Shown here piece by piece: positions 27,805 to 36,122 of a stretch of 64,000 nt of DNA (positions are counted from its first letter, which is position 1; every line of letters begins with the position of its first letter). The stretch is from positions 269,046 through 333,045 of the forward strand of contig NZ_FOXQ01000006.1 in assembly GCF_900115755.1 (NCBI RefSeq), read 5' to 3'. Both the position numbers and the translations under genes were made by a program. The notes beneath the pieces were generated by a model that was given only the letters and a program-made list of their open reading frames with translations, did no database searches and was not told where the DNA came from. Source of the stretch: Parafilimonas terrae (GTDB taxonomy: Bacteria; Bacteroidota; Bacteroidia; Chitinophagales; Chitinophagaceae).

Positions 27805-28299
27805 TTAGGCTGGTTCTACTAAAAACAGAGGCTGGTCGAATTCAACGGGGCTTGCATCTTCAACAAGTATTTTTGCAATTTTGCCGCTCACTTCACTTTC
27901 AATTTCATTAAAGAGTTTCATGGCTTCTATTATGCAAACAACTTTACCCGGTGCAATTTCATCCCCAACTTCTACAAAATTTGGTTTGTCAGGGCCAGGC
28001 CTTTTATAAAAAGTACCAATCATCGGGCTTTTTATGGTGATGAGATTATCTGTTTTTAAAGGAGCAGTTGCGGTTTGCTGTGCCGGTGCAGTTGCTGCGG
28101 CTACCGGCTGCGGAAGAGCAGCGGCCTGTGGCTGAACATATAGCGGCGCCTGTACCGGGAATTGCTGTATCTCAGGTTGATAAACTTTGTCTCTTTTCTG
28201 TTTGATTAATATTTTAAAATCTTTTTCTTCAATGCTCAATTCCCCTATGTTGCTTTTATTTACAAGCTTAATAAGTTCCTGAATTTGTTTATAATCCAT
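27805..28299 (-). CDS. accB: Acetyl-CoA carboxylase biotin carboxyl carrier protein
   Basis: 164 residues. An N-terminal region (1-45) and an Ala/Pro/Gln-rich mobile linker (about 50-85) precede a biotinyl domain with the biotinylation motif CIIEAMKLFNEIE (Lys in EAMK). Carries CO2 between biotin carboxylase and carboxyltransferase. Encoded first of the accB-accC pair. Confidence 0.97.
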   Translation of the reverse strand: MDYKQIQELIKLVNKSNIGELSIEEKDFKILIKQKRDKVYQPEIQQFPVQAPLYVQPQAAALPQPVAAATAPAQQTATAPLKTDNLITIKSPMIGTFYKRPGPDKPNFVEVGDEIAPGKVVCIIEAMKLFNEIESEVSGKIAKILVEDASPVEFDQPLFLVEPA

Positions 28300-28496
28300 A
28301 ATTTAATTTTTGGGGTTATTTATATGATTTTAGTGAAAAAGGGCAGGCAAAATAGGCAAAAATTGCACAGAACAGCCAGTTTTTGTAAAAAACAGGCGTT
28401 TTCTCAGAAAATATATTTTTAAAAAAAAGCTTCATTTTTTGCATACAATAGTGTATAAGCAATGCCTGGTTTTTATTGTTGTCATCAATATGCATT

Positions 28497-30089
28497 TTAT
28501 CGGACCAATATAGCGAACTGCTGGCTGAAAGCGCCTGACGCTGCAAAAATATCTTTAAAGAAAGATGGCTTTGAAACAGTATAAAATGCCGAAAAATTCT
28601 CTACTCTTTCCTGCAGGTTACCGGAAGGGAAAAGTTGCTTTTTTATTTTTTGCAACTGCACCTGGTCTGTAACATATTTCTTTTTTTCAGCACGGAGCAT
28701 TTTTTTCTCGAGGCCGGAAAGCCCCTTAAGCGTTTTTACTTTTAATGCTGCAATATGCTGAACAAGCGTGGTATCTATTTTTGAAGCAATGCCCGAAATT
28801 TCATTATACAATAACTCTGCCTGTGTAAATTCTGCTTCAAGGCTGGTGATGTTATTACTGTGCTCGTGCACAAACCGGTTCATTAAAAGGTGTTCATCTT
28901 CAAAGAAATCGGCGGGAGCAAAATCCATCGCTTTTATCTTTCCTGCCGCTCTTTCATCTACCAGTAAAAATGAATTGCGCAAAACAAGCATGGGATATGG
29001 AATATCCACCGCATTAAAAACATCTTTTAGCTCAAGCCAGTAAGCCAGCTCTCCACCGCCGCCAACGAAAATAATGTTCGGTAAAATGGTTTCCTGCAAA
29101 GCGCCACGCAAAATAACATTAGGACTGAAACGTTCAGGATGTTCGTCGAGTTCCTTTAATATTTCATCAAGCGACCATTCCAATTTTAAACTTTCAACCT
29201 TGAACTTTTCATCTTCGGCTTCAATCCGCTCCCGCTTATCATCAATTAAATAAAACAGGTTTATCTGCCGGCCGCTTGCCTGCACCTTGTAATGCGCTTC
29301 AAGCTGTTTTGTTGTTTTAGCAACAGCTTTATGTGAAAATTGTTCTTTTAATTCTTTTTCAATTACAGGCTGAAAAAGTTTTTTGAGAGCAGCATTATCA
29401 GGAATTAAAACAATCAATCCATATTCTCCAAACAAACCATTTAATAAATGAAGCGTTGCCTGTTGAATACTTGTTTTTTCTTTATAGGCAGAACGAAAAA
29501 GTTCCATCAGTTCTTTACCATACGGCAATACGCTAAGCTGTCCTTCTATTTCATTCAACACCTGCAGCAAAGCTTTATCAACATACATTCGGCCAACAGC
29601 GCCGGTTTGTTTTGTTTGCCAGGTGTATTTTATCTGGTTGATGGTAATATTATTCAGTTCATCAAGATCTGCATCTTCGCTGCCCATAAAATACACCGGC
29701 ACAAAATGTTTTTCTTTATGAGAAGCGTTTAATTCTTCTGCAATTTTTATAACATGAAAAATTTTATAGATAACATATAAAGGCCCGGTAAAAATATTGG
29801 GCTGATGCGCGGTTGTAACAGTAAAAGTGTTTTCATTTAAGAGCGACTGAATATTAGAAGATGTTTTTTCAGAAACGCTTAACCCTTCATACTGTTGCTG
29901 AAGCTGCTGAACCAAAACCTGGCGGTGTTTAAAACCTTCCTTTTGAGCGATGGCAGCCGACACATTTTCCGGTTGCGGACGAAGGTTATAAAAAGGCTGC
30001 AAGGCCTCAGCGTTATTTAAATAATCAATAACGAGCTTAGAAAAATATCCTGTCTTTTCGTAAGAAACATAACTACAGTGTGTATCCAT
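28497..30089 (-). CDS. bshC: Bacillithiol biosynthesis cysteine-adding enzyme
   Basis: Adds cysteine to glucosaminyl-malate in the last step of bacillithiol synthesis. 530 residues from the Met at 30089 (MDTHCSYVSYEKTGYFSKLV); the frame itself starts 10 codons earlier. BshC blocks include TVTTAHQPNIFTGPLYVIYK, a nucleotide-binding HIGH-like turn, and VPVYFMGSEDADLDELNNI. C-terminal coiled coil (about 430-490). Bacillithiol is used by several Bacteroidota. bshA and bshB are not in the window. The gene lies 45 bases after rimO. Confidence 0.93.
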   Translation of the reverse strand: MDTHCSYVSYEKTGYFSKLVIDYLNNAEALQPFYNLRPQPENVSAAIAQKEGFKHRQVLVQQLQQQYEGLSVSEKTSSNIQSLLNENTFTVTTAHQPNIFTGPLYVIYKIFHVIKIAEELNASHKEKHFVPVYFMGSEDADLDELNNITINQIKYTWQTKQTGAVGRMYVDKALLQVLNEIEGQLSVLPYGKELMELFRSAYKEKTSIQQATLHLLNGLFGEYGLIVLIPDNAALKKLFQPVIEKELKEQFSHKAVAKTTKQLEAHYKVQASGRQINLFYLIDDKRERIEAEDEKFKVESLKLEWSLDEILKELDEHPERFSPNVILRGALQETILPNIIFVGGGGELAYWLELKDVFNAVDIPYPMLVLRNSFLLVDERAAGKIKAMDFAPADFFEDEHLLMNRFVHEHSNNITSLEAEFTQAELLYNEISGIASKIDTTLVQHIAALKVKTLKGLSGLEKKMLRAEKKKYVTDQVQLQKIKKQLFPSGNLQERVENFSAFYTVSKPSFFKDIFAASGAFSQQFAILVR

Positions 30090-30134
30090 TGGGATGCAAA
30101 TTAAGGCACTAAACAACACGTTCCGTTACCGGCT

Positions 30135-31442
30135 CTATATAACTTCTCCTTCTAAATCGTAATCGAAGGCATTGGTTATTTTTACCTGTATAAACTGGCC
30201 CGGCTGTAATTTTTTGCCTGATTGAATAATTACTTCATTATCCACCTCAACGCTGTCAAATTCTGTGCGGCCCAAATAGCGGCCTGCTTCTTTTTTATCT
30301 ACGATAACTTTAAATACTTTGCCTACTTTTTCTGCATTTTTTTCATAGCTTATTTCCTGCTGCACTTCCATTATTTCTTCTGCACGCTTTTGTTTTTCAG
30401 CAGCAGGTACATCATCAACAAGGTTATAGCCACTGGTACCTTCTTCATGTGAATATGTAAACACGCCAACTCTGTCAAAACGTTGCTCCTGCAAAAAAGA
30501 TTTCAGTTCTTGCACATCATCTTTTGTTTCACCTGGAAAGCCAGCTATTAAAGTAGTGCGCAAACATATACCCGGCACTTTATCACGGATAGTATTTAAT
30601 GTTTCAATGATTTCTGTTCTGGTGCTTTGGCGTTTCATTAGCTGCAGCATGCGGTCACTGGCATGTTGCAAAGGCATATCAAGATAATTGCAGATGTTTT
30701 CACGCTCACGCATTACATCCAATACTTCAAAGGGAAATTTGTTAGGATAAGCATAATGCAAACGAATCCATTCCAGGCCCTGCACATCGCTTAATTTTTT
30801 CAGCAGGTCGGCCAGCATTCTTTTTTTATAAATATCCAAACCGTAATAGGTAAGTTCCTGTGCTATCAGCATGATTTCTTTTACGCCACGTTTCACCAAA
30901 CCTTCTGCTTCTGCTACAATTTCTTCAATGGTTTTGCTGATGTGTTTACCGCGCATTAAAGGAATAGCGCAAAAAGCACAAGTGCGGTTGCAGCCTTCGC
31001 TTATTTTTAAATAGGCATAATGTTTTGGCGTACTTAATAATCTTTCGCCTAATAATTCTTTTTTATAATCGGCATCAAATTCTTTCAATATCAAAGGCAA
31101 TTCCAATGTTCCAAACCAGGAATCCACTTCCGGGATTTCTGATTCAAGGTCATTCCGATAGCGTTCACTCAAACAGCCGGTAACATACACTTTATCCAGC
31201 TTGCCACGCTTCTTTAAATCAACCTGTGCGAGAATAGTGTTAATGCTTTCTTCTTTGGCCTTATCAATAAATCCGCAGGTATTCACCACCACAATGTTGT
31301 GATCGAGTTTGGCATTTTCATGCACCACATTTATTTCATTGGCTTTTAGCTGGCCGCTAAGCACCTCGCTGTCAACCAGGTTTTTGCTGCAGCCCAGTGT
31401 AATAATATTTACCTTATCAGGTTTTAATGTTCTCGCCTTCAT
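30135..31442 (-). CDS. rimO: Ribosomal protein S12 methylthiotransferase
   Basis: Radical SAM enzyme that methylthiolates Asp88 of ribosomal protein S12. 435 residues from the Met at 31442 (MKARTLKPDKVNIITLGCSK), which removes a non-homologous 33-residue extension. An N-terminal UPF0004 domain with Cys ligands is followed by the radical SAM CNRTCAFCAIPLMRGKH and a C-terminal TRAM domain. A TACCTTTG -7 box lies 12 bases before this Met. Upstream of bshC on the same strand. Confidence 0.95.
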   Translation of the reverse strand: MKARTLKPDKVNIITLGCSKNLVDSEVLSGQLKANEINVVHENAKLDHNIVVVNTCGFIDKAKEESINTILAQVDLKKRGKLDKVYVTGCLSERYRNDLESEIPEVDSWFGTLELPLILKEFDADYKKELLGERLLSTPKHYAYLKISEGCNRTCAFCAIPLMRGKHISKTIEEIVAEAEGLVKRGVKEIMLIAQELTYYGLDIYKKRMLADLLKKLSDVQGLEWIRLHYAYPNKFPFEVLDVMRERENICNYLDMPLQHASDRMLQLMKRQSTRTEIIETLNTIRDKVPGICLRTTLIAGFPGETKDDVQELKSFLQEQRFDRVGVFTYSHEEGTSGYNLVDDVPAAEKQKRAEEIMEVQQEISYEKNAEKVGKVFKVIVDKKEAGRYLGRTEFDSVEVDNEVIIQSGKKLQPGQFIQVKITNAFDYDLEGEVI

Positions 31443-31453
31443 AATAAAGTGTG

Positions 31454-31461
31454 CAAAGGTA
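31454..31461 (-). promoter_or_regulatory. Probable -7 box of the rimO promoter
   Basis: CAAAGGTA on the plus strand reads TACCTTTG on the minus strand, an exact TAnnTTTG match just upstream of the chosen rimO Met. It supports that start over the longer frame, because a promoter inside the longer frame could not express it. Confidence 0.5.
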
Positions 31462-31570
31462 AAGCAGGGAAATTTATGCAGGAAGATATTAACAAGTAGC
31501 CGGAAAGCAACTGCAATTGTTTTAAACTGATATGAATACATTGCAGGTATCTCTCATTTCATCAACCCGT

Positions 31571-32680
31571 CTATCCCAGTTTTTTTCGCAGCCATTTACG
31601 AACCGGCTCATCATACCATTTTAAACTGGCATACGCCAAAACGATGCTACCTATTAAAATTAACAACGCATAAGGCCAGGCCTGCGCGATGGTAACACCT
31701 TTATGGTTGCTGATCCAGGCAACATAAAAATACACTATTGGATAGTGCACGAGGTAAAGCGGGTAAGATATATCGCCTAAGAATTTGCATATCCTGCGTT
31801 CAGCCTGGCTATATATTGCGCCACTGGCACCGAGGTAAACAATAAGTGGAAAAATAATGATGATACACACTGATTCATAAACTCCGTTCATCCAAAGATG
31901 TTCAGCACCGCCTATGCGTGGCATGTATAAAACAAGGGCAATTAAAAAGCTGCACCATAAAAAAGCATTCTTAATGCGGGTGGGTTTAGCTATGCGTGAA
32001 AGCAGCAGGCCTGCAAAGAAGGGATACATAGTGCGGGTAATGCCCACGCGTACCTGTTCTGCATTTAACGTCCAGCCGCCGCTGACATCGCCGTTGGTAA
32101 TGGCTAAATGCGCGAGTGCTATGGCCGAGATCAATACTAAAATACCCAACGCTGTTTTTGAGAACTTCCTGATGCCGATGGCATACAGAATATTGGCAAT
32201 GTATTCAAAAAACAATGACCAGCCTACACTATTGAGCGGGTGCATTTCTTCCCATCCACGTATATCCATTGATAAAGGAACAGGCAGGATAGTATATCCA
32301 ATAAACATCACAAGCAGCATTTTCCACAGGGGAATGGTATGGATGATAGGCCAGATGGTTGAATCTGTAAAGTAAAAGCCAATTGCCCCAAGCGTCATTC
32401 CTAACACCACCATTGGTTGAAGCCGTTCAATACGGCGCTTAAAAAAAGTGCCGGCAGTCATTTTATGCCAGCGGTCGTCATAGGCATAACCGATTACAAA
32501 GCCTGACAACAGGAAGAAGAAATCAACAGCCAGGTAGCCATGGTTAACAATAATATCCAGATGCCCGGTTCCTAATGGTTCTGTAAGGTGAAAAGTTACA
32601 ACGATAATGGCTGCCACACCACGTAATCCATCCAATATGAGGTAATGCGGCTTTGTGGAAAGACTGTTATTATTACTCAT
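31571..32680 (-). CDS. Acyltransferase 3 family integral membrane protein
   Basis: 369 residues with about ten transmembrane helices and the family opening YLILDGLRGVAAIIVVTFH, with the catalytic His (near 36). Members O-acetylate surface polysaccharides or peptidoglycan (OafA/YrhL-like). No glycosyltransferase genes adjoin, so the acceptor is unknown. It precedes rimO on the same strand and is followed by 128 bases without a clear terminator. Confidence 0.88.
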   Translation of the reverse strand: MSNNNSLSTKPHYLILDGLRGVAAIIVVTFHLTEPLGTGHLDIIVNHGYLAVDFFFLLSGFVIGYAYDDRWHKMTAGTFFKRRIERLQPMVVLGMTLGAIGFYFTDSTIWPIIHTIPLWKMLLVMFIGYTILPVPLSMDIRGWEEMHPLNSVGWSLFFEYIANILYAIGIRKFSKTALGILVLISAIALAHLAITNGDVSGGWTLNAEQVRVGITRTMYPFFAGLLLSRIAKPTRIKNAFLWCSFLIALVLYMPRIGGAEHLWMNGVYESVCIIIIFPLIVYLGASGAIYSQAERRICKFLGDISYPLYLVHYPIVYFYVAWISNHKGVTIAQAWPYALLILIGSIVLAYASLKWYDEPVRKWLRKKLG

Positions 32681-32872
32681 TGAGCTTAAATATGAAACCC
32701 GGCCTTAATAAGATTAAATTGTTATTAATAGACTTTTGTAAAAATAGGTAAGCAGCTTATCTGAATTAAACCAAATCGTATCAAAATGCAGACAGATAGT
32801 TTCAATTTTATATAATTGAAGTGGCTGAAATAACATATCAGCCATCATCTCTTCAAATCTCTTAAAAATAAA

Positions 32873-32896
32873 AAAGGCGCAATTGCTTGCACCTTT
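32873..32896 (-). terminator. Terminator after tRNA-Lys
   Basis: AAAGGCGCAA (32873-32882) and TTGCACCTTT (32887-32896) form a 10-bp stem with one G-U pair and a 4-base loop, starting 3 bases past the tRNA 3' end. The minus strand continues into TTTTTATTTTT. A second perfect 7-bp hairpin (TGGCTGA/TCAGCCA, 32822-32844) lies further down. Confidence 0.8.
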
Positions 32897-32898
32897 CG

Positions 32899-32971
32899 TG
32901 AACCCGCTGGGACTCGAACCCAGGGCCCCAACATTAAAAGTGTTGTGCTCTACCAGCTGAGCTACGAGTTC
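32899..32971 (-). tRNA. tRNA-Lys (anticodon TTT)
   Basis: 73 bases on the minus strand. The acceptor GAACTCG/CGGGTTC (one G-U), D-arm GCTC/GAGC, anticodon stem CAACA/TGTTG with loop CTTTTAA (anticodon TTT), and T-arm CTGGG/CCCAG with TTCGAGT are all intact. Discriminator A. CCA is not encoded. It has its own promoter and terminator. Confidence 0.97.
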
Positions 32972-32994
32972 ATCCCTTTTTGTTTTTGGGAGTG

Positions 32995-33025
32995 CAAAAA
33001 TAGAAGAAAAACATATTGCACCAAA
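32995..33025 (-). promoter_or_regulatory. Promoter of tRNA-Lys (TTTG-19-TATTTTTG)
   Basis: On the minus strand TTTG (33022-33025) is followed after 19 bases by TATTTTTG (32995-33002), a complete match to the Bacteroidota promoter. Transcription would start near 32989, some 18 bases before the tRNA. This is the clearest promoter in the window. Confidence 0.8.
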
Positions 33026-33065
33026 ACTTAAATAATATCTTTCTTCTTACTTTTCAATATTTACA

Positions 33066-33096
33066 TTTCTACAACCTTTACAAGTAACTAAATTTG
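33066..33096 (+). promoter_or_regulatory. Promoter of the SDR gene
   Basis: TAAATTTG (33089-33096) matches the -7 consensus exactly. TTTC (33066-33069), one change from TTTG, lies 19 bases upstream. The start codon follows 16 bases after the -7 box. Confidence 0.65.
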
Positions 33097-33112
33097 CAGG
33101 CAAATAAATGAT

Positions 33113-33919
33113 ATGTCGTTTTTTACAAACAAAGTAGTATTGGTTACCGGTGGCACGGATGGAATTGGCAAGGCGCTCGTTTATTCATTAATGCAGCAGG
33201 GTGCAAAAGTTGTTACCTGCGGGCGTGACTATGACAAGCTGTATCATTTACAAACTGTATATGCAGGCAAGCCATTGCTGGCATTGTCTGCAGATGTAAG
33301 CAACGAAGCTGATTGCAAGAGTATGGTTAACCAGGCTATTACCACTTTTGGTACTATTCATATATTAATTAATAACGCAGGCATTTCTATGCGGGCATTG
33401 TTTAGTGAAACAGACCTCGAAACCATTCATCGTGTAATGGATATTAATTTTTGGGGCGCCGTTTATTGCACCAAATATGCTTTGCCTCATATACTCAAAA
33501 ACAAAGGCACTGTTGCCGCTATTTCATCTATTGCAGGCTACAGGGGCTTGCCGGGAAGAAGCGGTTATTCCGCATCAAAATTTGCATTGCAGGGATGGAT
33601 GGAAGCGCTAAGAACAGAATTACTGGACAGTGGTGTAAACGTAATGTGGGCCTGCCCGGGTTTCACAAAATCGAATATTCGAAATGTTGCTTTAAATAAA
33701 AATTCCCAGCCGCAGGGCGAAACACCGCTGGATGAAGAAAGCCTTATGAGCGCTGAGGAAGTGGCTGAACATATTTTAAAAGCCATTGAAAAAAGAAAAC
33801 GTACCCTGGTTTTATCAGGACAGGGAAAACAAACAATTTTTCTAACCCGTTTTATGCCTGAGCTTGCAGATAAATTAGTGCATAAATTCTTTTTTAATAA
33901 AGGAGTTTTGGTTAAATAA
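33113..33919 (+). CDS. Short-chain dehydrogenase/reductase
   Basis: 268 residues. Rossmann glycine motif VTGGTDGIGKAL (10-21), NNAGIS (near 90), and the catalytic Ser in AAISSIAGYRG with YSASKFALQGW (Tyr and Lys). NAD(P)-dependent oxidoreduction of an unknown alcohol, ketone or lipid. It is followed at 25 bases by the SAM hydrolase gene and may share its transcript. Confidence 0.92.
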   Translation: MSFFTNKVVLVTGGTDGIGKALVYSLMQQGAKVVTCGRDYDKLYHLQTVYAGKPLLALSADVSNEADCKSMVNQAITTFGTIHILINNAGISMRALFSETDLETIHRVMDINFWGAVYCTKYALPHILKNKGTVAAISSIAGYRGLPGRSGYSASKFALQGWMEALRTELLDSGVNVMWACPGFTKSNIRNVALNKNSQPQGETPLDEESLMSAEEVAEHILKAIEKRKRTLVLSGQGKQTIFLTRFMPELADKLVHKFFFNKGVLVK

Positions 33920-33944
33920 AGCGAATGCCTGTTATTTACAATTC

Positions 33945-34769
33945 ATGCCTGTAATTACATTATCTACTGATATAGGTCAAAGCGATTATGTTGTTGGTGC
34001 TATTAAAGGGCAACTTATAAAAGCTGTTCCTTCAGCTTCAATTATAGACATTACACACCAGCTTGTGGCCAATAATTATTTGCATGCCGCTTATGTTTGC
34101 ACCAATGCTTTTTCTTTTTATCCCGCAGGTGCTTTTCATTTTGTAATTATTAATTTATTTGAAAAATCACCTGATCATTTATTGCTTGCAAAACATAACA
34201 ACCAGTTTATTGTTTGCCCCGATAATGGCATCTTAACAATGATCGCCGGTGAAAAACCTGCCGAAATTGTTTCCGTTAAAATACCAAATGCATTAGGTGT
34301 ATTAAGCTGCACCGAAGCTTTTGCCAAAGCACTGAATGCAATAGAAAATGGTTCATCATTACAGGCAATAGGCGATGTGGTTACAGGCATTGAAGAAAAA
34401 TATCCATTTCGTTCAACTGCCGGGCCTGACTGGATTGACAGCCAGATAATATTTATTGACCAGTTTGAAAACGTGGTCATTAATCTTACCAAAAAAGAAT
34501 TTGAAGAACACCGTAAGGGAAGAAAATTCAGGATAGTTTTACCTGCCCGCAACGATGGCGGCATTGTAAACATTAGTGAAAATTATGCATCAGTTGAACA
34601 GGGCGAAAGACTTGCCTGGTTTAATTCTGCGGGTTATCTTGAACTTGCTATCAATAAAGGCAATCTTGCAGGTTTGTTCGGGCTGAAACGTTTTTCAGGC
34701 GGCACTACTTTAAACACTTTGCCCAGCAATAAATTAATGTATGAGCGTGTAAAAATCTTCTTTGAATAA
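33945..34769 (+). CDS. SAM hydroxide adenosyltransferase (DUF62 family)
   Basis: 274 residues. The N-terminal ITLSTDIGQSDYVVGAIKGQ, ITHQLVANNY and DNGILTMI blocks match the SAM hydrolase family related to fluorinase and chlorinase. Its members split S-adenosylmethionine with water into adenosine and methionine. The longer loop specific to fluorinases is not evident. The stop lies 4 bases before the ATG of the rRNA methyltransferase, itself a SAM user; the pairing may be only operon economy. Confidence 0.88.
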   Translation: MPVITLSTDIGQSDYVVGAIKGQLIKAVPSASIIDITHQLVANNYLHAAYVCTNAFSFYPAGAFHFVIINLFEKSPDHLLLAKHNNQFIVCPDNGILTMIAGEKPAEIVSVKIPNALGVLSCTEAFAKALNAIENGSSLQAIGDVVTGIEEKYPFRSTAGPDWIDSQIIFIDQFENVVINLTKKEFEEHRKGRKFRIVLPARNDGGIVNISENYASVEQGERLAWFNSAGYLELAINKGNLAGLFGLKRFSGGTTLNTLPSNKLMYERVKIFFE

Positions 34770-34773
34770 TGCC

Positions 34774-36072
34774 ATGCGTTTTCAATCGTATTTTAATTCA
34801 GCTATAAAAATTATACAGTTGTATGATGGAACTATGCCGTTACAACATTTCTTAAAACAATATTTTTCGCAGCATAAAAAACATGGTTCGAGAGACAGAA
34901 AGATTATAACGCATGTTTGCTATAATTTTTTCAGGCTGGGAAAAGCTTTTTCAACTATTTCAGCAGAAGAAAGATTAAAGCTTGCCATTTTTATTTGCAA
35001 TGATAATATTGAAAACTGGAAATTTTTGTTTGAAGGCGAATGGCTGAATAATCATAATAATTTAGAAAAACGCATAGCATTTGTTCAGTCAAAATATTCC
35101 TTTTCGTTGCAGGACGTTTTTCCGTTTTATAATGAAGCCAGCAAACCTTTAGATAATGATGCTTTCGCCAAAGCTTTCTTTATTCAACCAGATGTTTTCT
35201 TAAGAATAAGGCCTGGTTTTAATAATGGGGTTATAAATAAACTGCAATCACATAACATTCAATACAACATTATAGAAGAAAGCTGCATCGGCCTCGCTCC
35301 TTCCACCAACATTAATTCAGTTATAGATATTAATAAAGAAGCTGTAATTCAGGATTATGCTTCGCAGCAGGTGGGCTCTTTTTTATATGAAGCAGCGCAA
35401 CATCTGCCAGCTATCAGCTATCAGGTATCAGCTATCAGTAAAGAAGAAATTCAAAATCGTATATCAGTGTGGGATTGCTGCGCGGGAAGCGGCGGTAAAT
35501 CAATACTGGCTTATGATGTATTAAAGAATATTGAATTAACTGCTTCTGATATTCGTTCATCCATCATACAAAACCTTAAACAACGTTTTGCAAAAGCAGG
35601 CATCAAAAAATATAAAACTTTTGTGTATGATGCGGCCAATTCCCAATCCCCAATTCCCAATTCCATATTTCCAACTCCTCACGCTTCAACCAATCAACTT
35701 TTCAACCAATCAACTCTTACCAATTCCAAATTCCCGATTCCCAATTCCCCTTACGACCTCATCATCTGCGATGCACCCTGCACCGGCAGCGGCACCTGGG
35801 GCAGAACACCGGAACAACTATATTTTTTTAATGTAATAAAAATTGAAGAATATGCTGCACGCCAGCAAAAGATTGTGCGCAATGCGGTTGAATATTTAAA
35901 AACTAATGGCTTCTTTCTTTATATAACCTGTTCAGTTTTTGAAAAGGAAAATGAAGCAACTGCTGATTTTATTCAGCAAAAATTAAAACTGGAATTGATA
36001 AAACTGGAATTAATAAAAGGCTACGGTAAAAAAGCGGATACCATGTTTGCCGCTTTATTCAAAAAGAACTAA
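34774..36072 (+). CDS. RsmB-like (NOL1/NOP2/Sun) rRNA cytosine-5 methyltransferase with repeat insertions
   Basis: 432 residues from ATG 34774 (a TTG at 34762 would overlap the previous gene). An N-terminal NusB-like helical region leads to a SAM-dependent domain: VWDCCAGSGGKS (motif I), DAPCTGSGTWGRTPE (Cys336) and YITCSVFEKENEA (Cys386), the two Cys used for m5C formation. Two stretches coded by perfect-phase 7-bp arrays, 35404-35438 and 35638-35749, add a linker before motif I and a Pro/Asn/Ser-rich loop of about 37 residues just before the DLIICDAPC strand. The open frame is kept throughout. Probable target is 16S rRNA; the exact cytosine is not certain. Confidence 0.88.
   Translation: MRFQSYFNSAIKIIQLYDGTMPLQHFLKQYFSQHKKHGSRDRKIITHVCYNFFRLGKAFSTISAEERLKLAIFICNDNIENWKFLFEGEWLNNHNNLEKRIAFVQSKYSFSLQDVFPFYNEASKPLDNDAFAKAFFIQPDVFLRIRPGFNNGVINKLQSHNIQYNIIEESCIGLAPSTNINSVIDINKEAVIQDYASQQVGSFLYEAAQHLPAISYQVSAISKEEIQNRISVWDCCAGSGGKSILAYDVLKNIELTASDIRSSIIQNLKQRFAKAGIKKYKTFVYDAANSQSPIPNSIFPTPHASTNQLFNQSTLTNSKFPIPNSPYDLIICDAPCTGSGTWGRTPEQLYFFNVIKIEEYAARQQKIVRNAVEYLKTNGFFLYITCSVFEKENEATADFIQQKLKLELIKLELIKGYGKKADTMFAALFKKN
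35404..35438. repeat. In-frame array of five 7-bp words inside the RsmB-like gene
   Basis: CTGCCAG, CTATCAG, CTATCAG, GTATCAG, CTATCAG in exact register. The array encodes PAISYQVSAIS, just upstream of SAM motif I, where homologues have a short linker. Confidence 0.75.
35638..35749. repeat. In-frame array of sixteen 7-bp words inside the RsmB-like gene
   Basis: 112 bases that divide into sixteen 7-mers. Units at both ends are AATTCCC or one change from it; the middle units drift (CAACCAA, TCAACTT, TTCAACC, AATCAAC). It encodes a low-complexity Ser/Pro/Asn/Phe loop between two strands of the methyltransferase core. Confidence 0.75.
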
Positions 36073-36095
36073 CATTTTTAAATCCTCACTTCGCT

Positions 36096-36103
36096 TACAT
36101 TCG
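36096..36103 (+). promoter_or_regulatory. Probable -7 box of the lysA promoter
   Basis: TACATTCG, the same variant seen before rpsP, lies 19 bases before the lysA ATG. The -33 region (TTTTTA) is weak. Confidence 0.4.
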
Positions 36104-36122
36104 CAAAATAATTTTTTTATAC

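Noticed and set aside
28316..28546. Minus-strand frame of 76 residues after bshC
   Set aside because: It overlaps the end of bshC, has a composition like shadow sequence and no recognisable feature; the gap is probably non-coding.
32822..32844. Perfect 7-bp hairpin between the acyltransferase and tRNA-Lys
   Set aside because: No T-run and no transcript needing it; listed only as a short inverted repeat.
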